Assembly: GCA_015492295.1 (NCBI GenBank)
Contig: WGFI01000120.1
Location: 1-33,101, forward strand
DNA: 33,101 nucleotides
Reading direction: 5' to 3'
Origin: Caldifarciminota bacterium
GTDB lineage: Bacteria > Hydrothermota > Hydrothermia > LBFQ01
This document shows, piece by piece, positions 14,442-21,657 of the stretch. The notes beneath the pieces are model-generated. The model saw nothing but the letters and a program-made list of their open reading frames with translations. It had not been told where the DNA came from and ran no database searches. Numbering within the stretch: the first letter of the stretch is position 1; the number at the start of each line of letters is the position of its first letter. The position numbers and the translations under genes are program-made.

Positions 14442-14716
14442 ATAGATCTGAGATAGTAGCACGGTTTGGCCAGAACGGCAATGTGCTTTCAGGTGTGAAA
14501 GTGGTCATAAAATCCACGACGGGTACGGATTCTTTGGTTCTGACCACGGATGGTTATGGAAACTTTTATACGAATGGTACGGTATCTTCCTCCGACTTCC
14601 AGGCGTATGTTGATTGTGGAAAACTCCTGATGATGAGCACACACCCCACATACGGAGGATGCAATTCCTGTCATAGAGCGGGAGGGACATCGGGTAAGGT
14701 GATATACTGTAAGTGA
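14426..14716 (+). CDS. Heme-c domain (CxxCH), possibly the frameshifted C-terminus of the b561-like protein
   Basis: This frame of about 96 residues opens with GTG 14426 and carries GNVLSGVKVVIKSTTGTDSLVLTTDGYGNFYTNG followed by CNSCH near residue 80. The arrangement, a small carboxypeptidase-regulatory-like sheet, then GNFY, then a CxxCH heme c site, occurs in exported c-type cytochromes of sediment bacteria. Heme c attachment takes place in the periplasm, yet this frame has no signal peptide. Its start lies inside the b561-like gene in the -1 frame. A -1 shift at the T-run ATATTTTAG (about 14433-14441) would fuse it to the periplasmic C-terminus of the b561-like protein. It is therefore either a recoded fusion, a pseudogene, or a sequencing error. 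Confidence 0.65.
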   Translation: MDNILDRSEIVARFGQNGNVLSGVKVVIKSTTGTDSLVLTTDGYGNFYTNGTVSSSDFQAYVDCGKLLMMSTHPTYGGCNSCHRAGGTSGKVIYCK

Positions 14717-14939
14717 CCTCTTCCCCATAAGGAGTTTCAGGCGGTCTGCCGGAGCCTTAACCTGATTATAAAGCCGAAAGACTCCTTGTTAGCTGACTGC
14801 TCTGGTTTTCTGTAAGAATCACTTATACCCTTCCACTTGCAGCGTTGAATTTAAGGCGACAGCGAGAGTTTCAAGGTATGTGTCAGAGCTAAGGTTATCA
14901 CCCCATCGGTGTAATACCTACCTAGTCATAATCCAAGCG
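14717..14939. other. Intergenic region with several stems, possible structured RNA
   Basis: No coding frame fits this stretch of about 223 bases. It holds AAGGAGT (14729-14735) paired with ACTCCTT (14781-14787), extended by a U-G and a U-A pair and enclosing CAGG/CCTG and a CGG-TCTG-CCG hairpin. Further on, TATACC (14824-14829) can pair with GGTATG (14875-14880), and GGT..CACC with GGTG..ACC (14893-14918). I could not match it to a known riboswitch, RNase P, tmRNA, 6S or SRP RNA. The strand is uncertain. It ends just before a weak TAGAAT box (14940-14945) of the LOG-family gene. Confidence 0.35.
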
Positions 14940-14951
14940 TAGAATTTAGGT

Positions 14952-15422
14952 ATGTACAGGAAAGGCTTACAAGTTGCGGTTATAGGAGGTTCTGAGGCTG
15001 AGAGGGATGAATTGGAGGTCGCTTATGAGGTGGGTAGGATTCTGGGAGAGGAAGGTTGTATTGTAATATGCGGGGGAAGGACGGGCATAATGGAGGCGGT
15101 CTGTAAAGGGGCGTACGACGCGGGTGGTATAACGGTAGGAATACTTATGACATCCACCGGAGAGGATGCTAATCCTTATGTCAAAATAAAGATAAATACG
15201 GGTATGGGTCATGTTAGAAATCCATTGGTCGTTGCCTCAGGCGAGTTTGTGATAGCGATAGGAGGCAGATGGGGAACCCTGAGTGAGCTATCCTATGCTA
15301 AGATTTTTGGTAAAAAGATCGTAGGATACAGAACCCATTCCATTGAAGATATTGAGAACTATTACGATAAGGAAGAATTTCTGAAAAGGATCAAGGAACT
15401 CATAAACTCGCCTCCCCGATGA
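14952..15422 (+). CDS. LOG-family protein (TIGR00725/YvdD-like)
   Basis: This 156-residue Rossmann-fold protein has GGRTGIMEAVCKGAYDAGGITVGIL (residues 39-63) and GGRWGTLSELSYA (about 102-114). These are the two nucleotide-phosphate-binding signatures of the LOG family (PGGxGTxxE and its TIGR00725 variant). LOG proteins release free cytokinin-type bases or hydrolyse nucleotide monophosphates; the bacterial substrate of the TIGR00725 branch is not settled. The old name lysine decarboxylase is wrong for such proteins. It starts six bases after a TAGAAT box, but the upstream TTTTC element is missing, so its promoter is unsure. It is convergent with lpxH, with a 23-base overlap of the 3' ends. 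Confidence 0.85.
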   Translation: MYRKGLQVAVIGGSEAERDELEVAYEVGRILGEEGCIVICGGRTGIMEAVCKGAYDAGGITVGILMTSTGEDANPYVKIKINTGMGHVRNPLVVASGEFVIAIGGRWGTLSELSYAKIFGKKIVGYRTHSIEDIENYYDKEEFLKRIKELINSPPR

Positions 15423-16101
15423 TCCCCCCTCCGAACTCCATAAGATAAATCCTTCTCTCATATATCTTTACATAAGTGTATCTCTCCATCCATTCCCCCG
15501 TGCAAACCAATAATCTTTGCCCTTCCCGATGTATGAACGGCACATGTAAGTGCCCGGTTATTAAAACATCGCAGTCCAAACCCCTGAAAGATTCCAATAT
15601 CCTCTCCATATACAATCCCTCCTCCCTCTTTTTACTTTCAGAGGATAAACTTCTCGCCAACTTGGCCCCCAAATCCGGATGCAGGATACTAAAAAGATAT
15701 ACGGCAACGGGATTATGGAAGATGCTTCTTATAACACGGGATGATTTATCGCCGAATACCAGATCCCCATGCGTGAATAAGAAATCCCTATCGTACATAT
15801 TCTTCTTAAAAAAAAACCTGTGAATTTCTATTCCCACATCCTTCCAGAATTCCCCTATCCAAGCGTCATGATTTCCGGATATATACACTATGGACTTCTT
15901 GGCTGATAGTTTCACCAAGGTTGAAGTCAATTTAAACGCGTAAGAAGGTATGAAGGATCTGTACTCAAACCAAAAATCGTATATGTCTCCGAGGAGTATG
16001 AGTTCGTCATAATCCTCATTCTCTATTAAATCAACGAGTTTCTCCTCCCTATCCAATGTATCTTTAAAAAGGTGCGCGTCCGAAACGCACAAAATTTTCA
16101 T
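15400..16101 (-). CDS. lpxH: UDP-2,3-diacylglucosamine hydrolase (LpxH-like)
   Basis: LpxH removes UMP from UDP-2,3-diacylglucosamine in lipid A synthesis at the inner membrane face. The 233-residue calcineurin-like phosphoesterase shows all metal-binding blocks: SDAHL (residues 7-11), GDIYDFWFEY (about 38-47), GNHD (about 76-79), THGD and GHLH near 183. The DFWFEY stretch after the second block is the signature of LpxH and its relatives, and not of general phosphoesterases. The related LpxH2 branch remains possible. It is the last gene of the queC operon and overlaps its small membrane neighbour by four bases. Its presence supports an outer membrane with lipid A. Confidence 0.85.
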   Translation of the reverse strand: MKILCVSDAHLFKDTLDREEKLVDLIENEDYDELILLGDIYDFWFEYRSFIPSYAFKLTSTLVKLSAKKSIVYISGNHDAWIGEFWKDVGIEIHRFFFKKNMYDRDFLFTHGDLVFGDKSSRVIRSIFHNPVAVYLFSILHPDLGAKLARSLSSESKKREEGLYMERILESFRGLDCDVLITGHLHVPFIHREGQRLLVCTGEWMERYTYVKIYERRIYLMEFGGGIIGEASL

Positions 16102-16463
16102 TTATATGTTTTCCTGAGAGTGTATATACCTGAAACCAAACCAAAAGATATAAGAACGGGAACAACAAAGAACTTTCCACTCAGCCTATAAACCCAGAGA
16201 GTTCCAGCAGCATAGATTGATACATACATACACGCGTTCAATATACCCATATAGAGATCAAAATTCATCCTCTTGGATAGAGGTTCCCTGATCCTTTCGG
16301 AAAAATAACGATTTACCTTTTCAAGAATCCAATCACCTAAGATTATCCCGATCAAAGGTACGATAACATAAGGAGAGCATACTTCACCGAATTTAAGGGT
16401 ATAACCCCAAAAAACCACAACAAAACCTATGATCACATAAACTACTACAAAAGATAGGAGCAT
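16098..16463 (-). CDS. Small four-helix membrane protein of unknown function
   Basis: This 121-residue protein has about four hydrophobic segments: SFVVVYVIIGFVVVFWGY, YVIVPLIGIILGDWIL, LYMGILNACMYVSIYAAGTLWVY and FVVPVLISFGLVSGIY. A basic and acidic loop (EKVNRYFSERIREPLSKR, about 48-65) lies between the second and third. I do not recognise a family. It lies between a zinc-ribbon protein (gap three bases) and lpxH (overlap four bases), so it is co-translated with both. A link with envelope lipid synthesis is possible, but nothing in the sequence shows it. Confidence 0.7.
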   Translation of the reverse strand: MLLSFVVVYVIIGFVVVFWGYTLKFGEVCSPYVIVPLIGIILGDWILEKVNRYFSERIREPLSKRMNFDLYMGILNACMYVSIYAAGTLWVYRLSGKFFVVPVLISFGLVSGIYTLRKTYK

Positions 16464-16466
16464 ATT

Positions 16467-16826
16467 TCAGTCTATCCAGATAAGGATTATTCCGCAGGAT
16501 GGACAGGTTTGCAATTCATCGGGATTTTGCCCCGTCATAGATGCCGGAAGTTGGACAAAACAGTTGGTACATATATCGTCTATGACCCTCGCTATACCCC
16601 TTTTGTATCTCCTTCTCAATCTTTCATATATCTGGTACCATCTCGGGTTTATCGCTCTCAATTTCTTCGCGAGATCATTCCTCTTTTCTTCAAGCGTCTT
16701 TATCTTATCATCCGAAACCGTAAAACCGAAAGTTTCAAGGTATTGGGGATCCTTAACCTGATCCAACAGTAAGTCCAGATCTTGGAGTAGATACAGGTCT
16801 TCAAGGAAGGCTTTCAGGTTATTCAT
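16467..16826 (-). CDS. C4-type zinc-ribbon protein with helical N-terminus
   Basis: This 119-residue protein has a charged helical N-terminal region, probably a coiled coil (about residues 40-75), and a C-terminal C4 zinc ribbon: CTNC near 86-89 and CPSC near 108-111. This resembles the zinc-ribbon domain (zf-RING_7) of the CdsZ/YbgI-linked family, where a long coiled-coil hairpin precedes the ribbon. Here the coiled coil is much shorter than the usual 150-200 residues. The family is often encoded near RNase H or NIF3-like genes and may bind nucleic acid; its role is not known. It overlaps the EIIA gene by eight bases. Confidence 0.75.
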   Translation of the reverse strand: MNNLKAFLEDLYLLQDLDLLLDQVKDPQYLETFGFTVSDDKIKTLEEKRNDLAKKLRAINPRWYQIYERLRRRYKRGIARVIDDICTNCFVQLPASMTGQNPDELQTCPSCGIILIWID

Positions 16827-17274
16827 TGTTGAACTTCAATAGATACTCTATAACCTCTTTGGGTGATGAAAAATCCGTGCGTAGGCTTTCTTCGGATGCC
16901 AATCCCCTTGCTATTCTCGCTATATTCCCAAGTGCGGTGAGATACTGCATGGACGGATCCATAGGTGTGGCGACGAGCATAAAAAGAAGATGCACAGGCT
17001 TACCATCCAAAGACTCAAAATCCACCCCGTTCTTGGATATTCCTATAACTAAGGTTATATTATCAACGGCGACGCTGCGACAGTGGGGTATCGCTATGCC
17101 TTTACCTATACCCGTGGATCCAAGCTTCTCCCTTTGCATAAGAGAATTGAACAGGAGATCCTCCTTATCCTTAGGAAGGTTAAGGACCGAAATCATCTCC
17201 CTTAGAACCCCTTCCTTATCCTTAGCCTTTAAATCCAATATGATCCTATCTTCCCTTAAAAGCTTTTCTATCAT
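16819..17274 (-). CDS. PTS EIIA domain protein (fructose/nitrogen type)
   Basis: This 151-residue protein is a single EIIA domain of the fructose/mannitol/PtsN type. The phosphorylated histidine sits in GIGKGIAIPHCRS (about residue 64), preceded by REKLGSTG and followed by KPVHLLFMLVATP, both standard for the fold. No transporter subunit (EIIB or EIIC) is near, so a regulatory role like that of PtsN is more likely than sugar uptake. The window also holds an HPr kinase gene (28756-29688) but no HPr or enzyme I. It overlaps queC by 29 bases, an unusually long overlap that implies coupling. Confidence 0.88.
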   Translation of the reverse strand: MIEKLLREDRIILDLKAKDKEGVLREMISVLNLPKDKEDLLFNSLMQREKLGSTGIGKGIAIPHCRSVAVDNITLVIGISKNGVDFESLDGKPVHLLFMLVATPMDPSMQYLTALGNIARIARGLASEESLRTDFSSPKEVIEYLLKFNNE

Positions 17275-17965
17275 CTTCTAACCTCCTTTTTTTCAAAGGA
17301 TCTTCCAAACCGGCAATTTTAAAAGCCTCCTCTCTCTGAATACAGGCCGGACACTCCCCGCAAGGAGAATCATCCACAGGAGAGTAGCATGACCATGTAT
17401 ATTCAAATGGAACCCCTAATCTCAAACCCAACTTTATTATTTCGGGTTTTCTGAGGTTTATCAATGGAGTTATGACCTTTAATCTAAAAGTTTTTTCAAA
17501 TGGTATGGATGAACCGGCATTTATCAGGGCTTCAAGCGAGGAAGCCCACTCGGGCCTGGTATCGGGATAGTTAGGGACATCCGAAGAATGAACTCCTATA
17601 ACGAGATTGTATATCCCTTTGATTTCCATCAAAGCCGCGGCAACGACCCCAAATATGGAATTCCTCATAGGAACATAGGTTGATATCGTTCCCCTTTCAG
17701 GATAAGGGCCTTTCGGAATTTCAAGCGATGAATCGGTTAAACTTGAACCCCCGAGTTTGCGCAGAAATTCAAGATTTATAACATAATGCTCCACAACACC
17801 GGCTATTTCCGAAAGTTTTTTTGCATATTCCACTTCCTTAGAATGCTTTTGACCGTAAATGAAAGTGAGAGTGTATATTTCCTTGAACTTGTTTCTGCAC
17901 CACCACAAACTCACCGCCGAATCTATGCCCCCAGACAAAAGAACCAAACACTTATCGTTTTCCAT
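17246..17965 (-). CDS. queC: 7-cyano-7-deazaguanine synthase QueC
   Basis: QueC converts 7-carboxy-7-deazaguanine to preQ0 with ATP and ammonia, in the queuosine pathway. The 239-residue protein has the PP-loop SGGIDS at residues 11-16, the substrate motif VPMRNSIF, and the C-terminal zinc site C-x8-C-x2-C-x2-C (CYSPVDDSPCGECPAC). All are intact. It heads a five-gene minus-strand operon (queC, EIIA, zinc ribbon, membrane protein, lpxH). The promoter box lies 13 bases before the ATG, a slightly longer gap than in other genes, so the message should carry a leader of about six bases. No other que gene is in the window. Confidence 0.96.
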   Translation of the reverse strand: MENDKCLVLLSGGIDSAVSLWWCRNKFKEIYTLTFIYGQKHSKEVEYAKKLSEIAGVVEHYVINLEFLRKLGGSSLTDSSLEIPKGPYPERGTISTYVPMRNSIFGVVAAALMEIKGIYNLVIGVHSSDVPNYPDTRPEWASSLEALINAGSSIPFEKTFRLKVITPLINLRKPEIIKLGLRLGVPFEYTWSCYSPVDDSPCGECPACIQREEAFKIAGLEDPLKKRRLEDDRKAFKGR

Positions 17966-17978
17966 CGGACAACCGTAT

Positions 17979-17994
17979 ATTATAACCTTGAAAA
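17979..17994 (-). promoter_or_regulatory. Promoter of the queC operon
   Basis: Minus strand: TTTTC (17994-17990), five bases, TATAAT (17984-17979). The gap to ATG 17965 is 13 bases, so this is the longest leader in the set and the exception to the 8-10 base rule. Confidence 0.65.
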
Positions 17995-18007
17995 TCTATA
18001 TCAATAA

Positions 18008-18219
18008 TTGTTTCGGGTTATGGTACTGATGAGCTAAGCGAAGATAATAACAACATTTCTCGTATTGGCTTATTTCTATCCGTAGGGGACTCACAAGGAG
18101 GATATGCAAGTTGAAAGGAAAAGGCTATGCACGATATCAAACCCAAGCAAGCTTTTCTATCGTGCTACTCTACGGAATCAGAGAAAACATCGCTTCCCTT
18201 CAACCAGCTTTCAAGAAAT
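18008..18219. other. Intergenic region with nested perfect stems, possible structured RNA
   Basis: This 212-base gap has no convincing gene. TCCGTAG (18079-18085) pairs perfectly with CTACGGA (18170-18176), and a G-U and a G-C pair can extend that stem inward. Nested inside, GCACGATA (18129-18136) pairs perfectly with TATCGTGC (18158-18165), leaving a 21-base loop. The nesting of two perfect stems suggests a folded RNA of about 100 bases. Alternatively they are operator-like repeats upstream of the sdhB promoter. I could not assign a known family. A 41-codon frame at 18104-18229 overlaps it. Confidence 0.4.
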
Positions 18220-18235
18220 TTTTCCGTAGTATAAT
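18220..18235 (+). promoter_or_regulatory. Promoter of the sdhB-purQ operon
   Basis: TTTTC at 18220-18224, five bases, TATAAT at 18230-18235, nine bases, ATG at 18245. It is a perfect match to the shared element and predicts a leaderless message. Confidence 0.72.
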
Positions 18236-18244
18236 ACCTAACTC

Positions 18245-19060
18245 ATGAAAGAGATCACCTTTAAGGTTTTCAGATACTCGTCAAATAACGATAGAGGAAA
18301 TCTCGTAGAGTATAAGATACCCGTACGTAAAGGTATGACCGTTCTTGAAGGGTTGTTTTATATAAAAGAAAACATTGATGGCTCTCTCGCTTTCAGGGTT
18401 TCCTGTCGTATGGGTGTATGCGGATCATGCGCTATGAAAATAAACGGAAAGCATATGCTTGCATGTCAAACCCAGATTCTAAAATTGAACTCCGATGTTA
18501 TAACCGTTGAGCCTATGAACAATTACATGATAATAAAGGATCTCGTTCCCGATCTTAGAAGATTCTTTGATAATCACAGGACCGTCAAACCTTATATAAT
18601 TCGCTATTCGGATCCGGAGGAGTTTGAAAATCCAACGGGAGAGTACTTACAACCCCCTACGGATGTTGAAGATTACCTTCAATTTTCATACTGTATAAAA
18701 TGTGGCGCATGCGTAGCTGCATGCCCGGTGGTCTCGGGGAATGAGGATTTCTGGGGACCGCAGGCTTTAACCGCGGCTTATAGGTACATAGCGGATAGTC
18801 GCGATGAAGGTTATCTTCTGGAAAGAAGTCATATATCCTCCTTGGTTGAAGGAACTTTCAGATGCCATTTCGCCGGCGCCTGTTCCGATGCTTGTCCGAA
18901 AGGCGTTGATCCCGCCATGGCTATACAACTTTTAAAAAGGGAACTCGCTTTATATTCCTTGGGTTTAACCAAGAAACATAAGAAAGCTGGTTTCCATCGC
19001 ATAGATTGGGATGTTGAACCTCCTGAGGACGCGCCGAAACCTCCGCCTAAGAGCGTATGA
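18245..19060 (+). CDS. sdhB: Succinate dehydrogenase/fumarate reductase iron-sulfur subunit
   Basis: This 271-residue protein carries electrons between the flavoprotein and the membrane anchor of complex II. The [2Fe-2S] ligands are C-x4-C-x2-C-x11-C (CRMGVCGSC..., about residues 56-76). The [4Fe-4S]/[3Fe-4S] domain has CIKCGACVAACP (about 153-164) and a second block CHFAGACSDACPKGV (about 208-222). All cluster cysteines look present. The C-terminal tail is unusually long and proline-rich (PPEDAPKPPPKSV). No flavoprotein (SdhA) or anchor gene is next to it; instead purQ follows with a four-base overlap. Fumarate reductase (FrdB) is equally possible from sequence. Confidence 0.88.
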   Translation: MKEITFKVFRYSSNNDRGNLVEYKIPVRKGMTVLEGLFYIKENIDGSLAFRVSCRMGVCGSCAMKINGKHMLACQTQILKLNSDVITVEPMNNYMIIKDLVPDLRRFFDNHRTVKPYIIRYSDPEEFENPTGEYLQPPTDVEDYLQFSYCIKCGACVAACPVVSGNEDFWGPQALTAAYRYIADSRDEGYLLERSHISSLVEGTFRCHFAGACSDACPKGVDPAMAIQLLKRELALYSLGLTKKHKKAGFHRIDWDVEPPEDAPKPPPKSV

Positions 19061-19698
19061 AACCCAAGGCAGGTGTCATAATATTTCCGGGAAGCAACTG
19101 CGATAGGGATACATATTGGGCTCTTGAAATCGCGGGTTTTGATGTTGAATACATTTGGTATAAGGATAGCTGTGTGGATAAGTATCAACTCGTGGTTTTA
19201 CCCGGAGGTTTTTCCTATGGTGATTATCTACGGCCTGGTGTTCTCGCTTCGTTCTCTCCCGTGTTAAAGGCTCTGGAAGATTATAGGGGTTATATAATGG
19301 GTATATGCAACGGTTTTCAGATATTGACGGAAAGTGGGTTTCTACCCGGGGCTTTAACGAGAAATATATCAGGAAGATTTATATGCCAATGGGAGGAATT
19401 GATAGTTGAGAATGATGATACACCATTTACCAACATGTTCCGCAAAGGGCAAAAGATCAAAATTCCAATAGCGCATTCCGATGGAAGGTACATAAAAGAT
19501 AAAAATAAACCCCCAACCGTCGTATTCAGATATGCTCGTAATCCCAACGGTTCGGAGGATAATATAGCAGCGATAATATCCGATGATCAAAGAATTTTCG
19601 CCACCATGCCTCATCCGGAGAGAGCGAGTGAGAAGATTCTGGGAAGCGATGATGGTTTGGGAGTATTTTTAAGCGTTTATAGAGCATTGAGATGGTAA
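19057..19698 (+). CDS. purQ: Phosphoribosylformylglycinamidine synthase subunit PurQ
   Basis: PurQ is the glutaminase subunit that hydrolyses glutamine and passes ammonia to PurL in the fourth step of purine synthesis. The 213-residue class I amidotransferase shows the oxyanion region LPGGFSYGDYLRPG (about 48-61), the nucleophilic cysteine in GICNGFQIL (about residue 86) and the His-Glu pair in MPHPERA near 187. Length is close to the family norm of about 220. It overlaps sdhB by four bases and the PorE-like gene by seven. PurL and PurS are not in the window, so the gene is detached from its usual purine operon. Confidence 0.95.
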   Translation: MKPKAGVIIFPGSNCDRDTYWALEIAGFDVEYIWYKDSCVDKYQLVVLPGGFSYGDYLRPGVLASFSPVLKALEDYRGYIMGICNGFQILTESGFLPGALTRNISGRFICQWEELIVENDDTPFTNMFRKGQKIKIPIAHSDGRYIKDKNKPPTVVFRYARNPNGSEDNIAAIISDDQRIFATMPHPERASEKILGSDDGLGVFLSVYRALRW

Positions 19699-21656
19699 TA
19701 CTATTAACTTATCTTCAAATGTTCCCACCCTTAAAGGATAAATATTCGGCATACTTTAAAGCCCGCCGCTTTTGGGAATTGAAGGAGAAATATAAAAAGG
19801 ACGATTATCATGATCACTATCAGCTGGGATGGGTGTATTACTATATAGCGAAGTACGATTCTGCTGCCATTCATTTCTTTGAGGCATCAAGAAAGGTTGG
19901 ATATGGTGATACGCTACGACTTAAAGCGCTATTAAACGCTGCATTATCCTACGCGAGGAACTATGAATTTGAAAAGGCCATAGGGTTGTTGAAGTCTTAT
20001 CTATCGGAGGCGGGTAGCGATTATCCGGATTGGTTTCCCTTGAAATCCGACATCTACAATAAGATAGAGGATCTTAAACTTCTTAACGATATATACAAGA
20101 GGAGATTTAAGAATGTTAAGGTTGAGCAGATAAAAGAACTGGTTAAACCCATAAAAGGGTATTATTTACTGAGGGATGGGACAGGCGGAGATTATTCCCC
20201 TGTTATAAGCGCGGATGGTAGGGTTATGGTATTCGTATCAACGCGCAAAGGTGGAAAGGGTAGAGAGGATATATGGATAACCACGAGGACGGGAGACAAA
20301 TGGAGCGAGCCCATAAATCTTAAAAGTTTAAATACGAGGTCATCCGAAGGTGTAAGCGGAATATCCGCGGATAATAGGATGCTGATTTTGGCCTATAATT
20401 CAAAGTATAACCCTTCACCGAAGGAAAAAAGAGGAGGAATAAGGGAAGGATATGGAAGTATGGATATATTTTTCTCTGAAAGGATAGGAAGCGGATGGGA
20501 TAGGTGGGGAAGACCGAAGAACGCGGGAAAGCCTCCAAATAGCAGATATTGGGATGCTCAGGCTACCATATCACCGGATGGTAAGTATCTCTTCTTTTCT
20601 TCAAGTAGGAAAGGGGGTTATGGTGGGCTTGATATATGGATGTGCGTGAGGAAAGAAGATGGAACCTGGTCAAAGCCCATAAATCTCGGTCCCAATGTCA
20701 ATACACCCGGAAACGAAATATCTCCATTCATACATTCGGATGGTAAAACACTCTATTTCGCATCCAACGGTTGGCCGAGTTTCGGTGGATACGATATATT
20801 TGTGAGCAAGAGGATAGGTGAAAATCAATGGACGAAGGCCGAAAACCTAGGAATCCCATATAATACTCAGGAGGATGATATATTCTTTTCCATACCCGCA
20901 AGCGCGGATTGGATATACTTTTCACGGGTTGATTCCGTGGATGTAAAAACGGGTGTTAAGATATACCATATTTACCGTGCGAGCATACCGCCGAGGGACA
21001 GTTTAACCGAGAAACAGAAAAAAGTAATGCCTGAACCTGTGAATCTGGTTAGGGGTAGGGTGTTTGATGCTAAAACCAAGGAGCCTTTGAAAGCGAAGAT
21101 AACCATAGAGGATCTAAGCGGTGATAGGGTTTGGTTTTCATCATATACGGATGATAGAGGAGAATTCGTCGTCGTATTGCCATCGGAGAGGTTCTATGGT
21201 TTGACGGCTGAACCTCTTGACACCTTGCATGCCTTTCAATCCTTCAACTTTGATCTGAAAGGTTTGAAACATTACCAAGAAAAATTCTTGGAGATACCTC
21301 TGCAACCCATTGAAAAGGGAGCGAAATTCGTACTTAACAACATATTCTTTGATTTCAATTCGGCGGAATTAAAACCTGAGTCCAAGCTTGAACTTGATAG
21401 ATTGGTTAAGTTCTTAAAGAAGCATAGGAGCATAAACATAACGATAGCGGGACATACCGATATAATAGGCACGGAGGAGTATAATCAGAAACTTTCGGAG
21501 AAAAGGGCAAAGGCCGTGGCCGATTACTTAATATCAAAGGGTATAAATCCGAGGAGGTTGAAGGTCGTAGGATACGGATCAAAAAGACCCATAGCACCCA
21601 ACGATACTCCCGAGGGTAGAGCCAAGAATAGGAGGGTTGAGATAGTCTTTGAATAG
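19692..21656 (+). CDS. PorE-like envelope protein: TPR, PD40 propeller, CRD and OmpA domains
   Basis: This 654-residue protein has four parts. They are a TPR-like helical region (about 30-140), a beta-propeller of PD40/WD40-like repeats (about 155-430; ISADGRVMVFVSTRKGG, ISPDGKYLFFSSSRKGG and IHSDGKTLYFASNG), a carboxypeptidase-regulatory-like domain (about 450-520; GRVFDAKTKEPLKAKITIE), and a C-terminal OmpA/Pal peptidoglycan-binding domain (about 540-654; IFFDFNSAELKPES, AGHTD, RAKNRRVEIV). This order is that described for PorE of the type IX secretion system. PorE proteins are lipoproteins; here there is no lipobox cysteine and the N-terminus is the short MVILLTYLQMFP. It overlaps purQ by seven bases. 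Confidence 0.85.
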   Translation: MVILLTYLQMFPPLKDKYSAYFKARRFWELKEKYKKDDYHDHYQLGWVYYYIAKYDSAAIHFFEASRKVGYGDTLRLKALLNAALSYARNYEFEKAIGLLKSYLSEAGSDYPDWFPLKSDIYNKIEDLKLLNDIYKRRFKNVKVEQIKELVKPIKGYYLLRDGTGGDYSPVISADGRVMVFVSTRKGGKGREDIWITTRTGDKWSEPINLKSLNTRSSEGVSGISADNRMLILAYNSKYNPSPKEKRGGIREGYGSMDIFFSERIGSGWDRWGRPKNAGKPPNSRYWDAQATISPDGKYLFFSSSRKGGYGGLDIWMCVRKEDGTWSKPINLGPNVNTPGNEISPFIHSDGKTLYFASNGWPSFGGYDIFVSKRIGENQWTKAENLGIPYNTQEDDIFFSIPASADWIYFSRVDSVDVKTGVKIYHIYRASIPPRDSLTEKQKKVMPEPVNLVRGRVFDAKTKEPLKAKITIEDLSGDRVWFSSYTDDRGEFVVVLPSERFYGLTAEPLDTLHAFQSFNFDLKGLKHYQEKFLEIPLQPIEKGAKFVLNNIFFDFNSAELKPESKLELDRLVKFLKKHRSINITIAGHTDIIGTEEYNQKLSEKRAKAVADYLISKGINPRRLKVVGYGSKRPIAPNDTPEGRAKNRRVEIVFE

Positions 21657-21657
21657 T

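Noticed and set aside
18026..18045. CTGATGAG...GCGAAG resembling a hammerhead ribozyme core
   Set aside because: The second conserved strand reads GAAG and not GAAA, stem II would be only two base pairs, and I found no proper stem I and III with a NUH cleavage site.
18104..18229. 41-residue frame after AAGGAGG (MQVERKRLCTISNPSKLF)
   Set aside because: The Shine-Dalgarno to ATG gap is only about two bases, the frame overlaps nested RNA stems and the sdhB promoter element, and the product resembles no protein I know.
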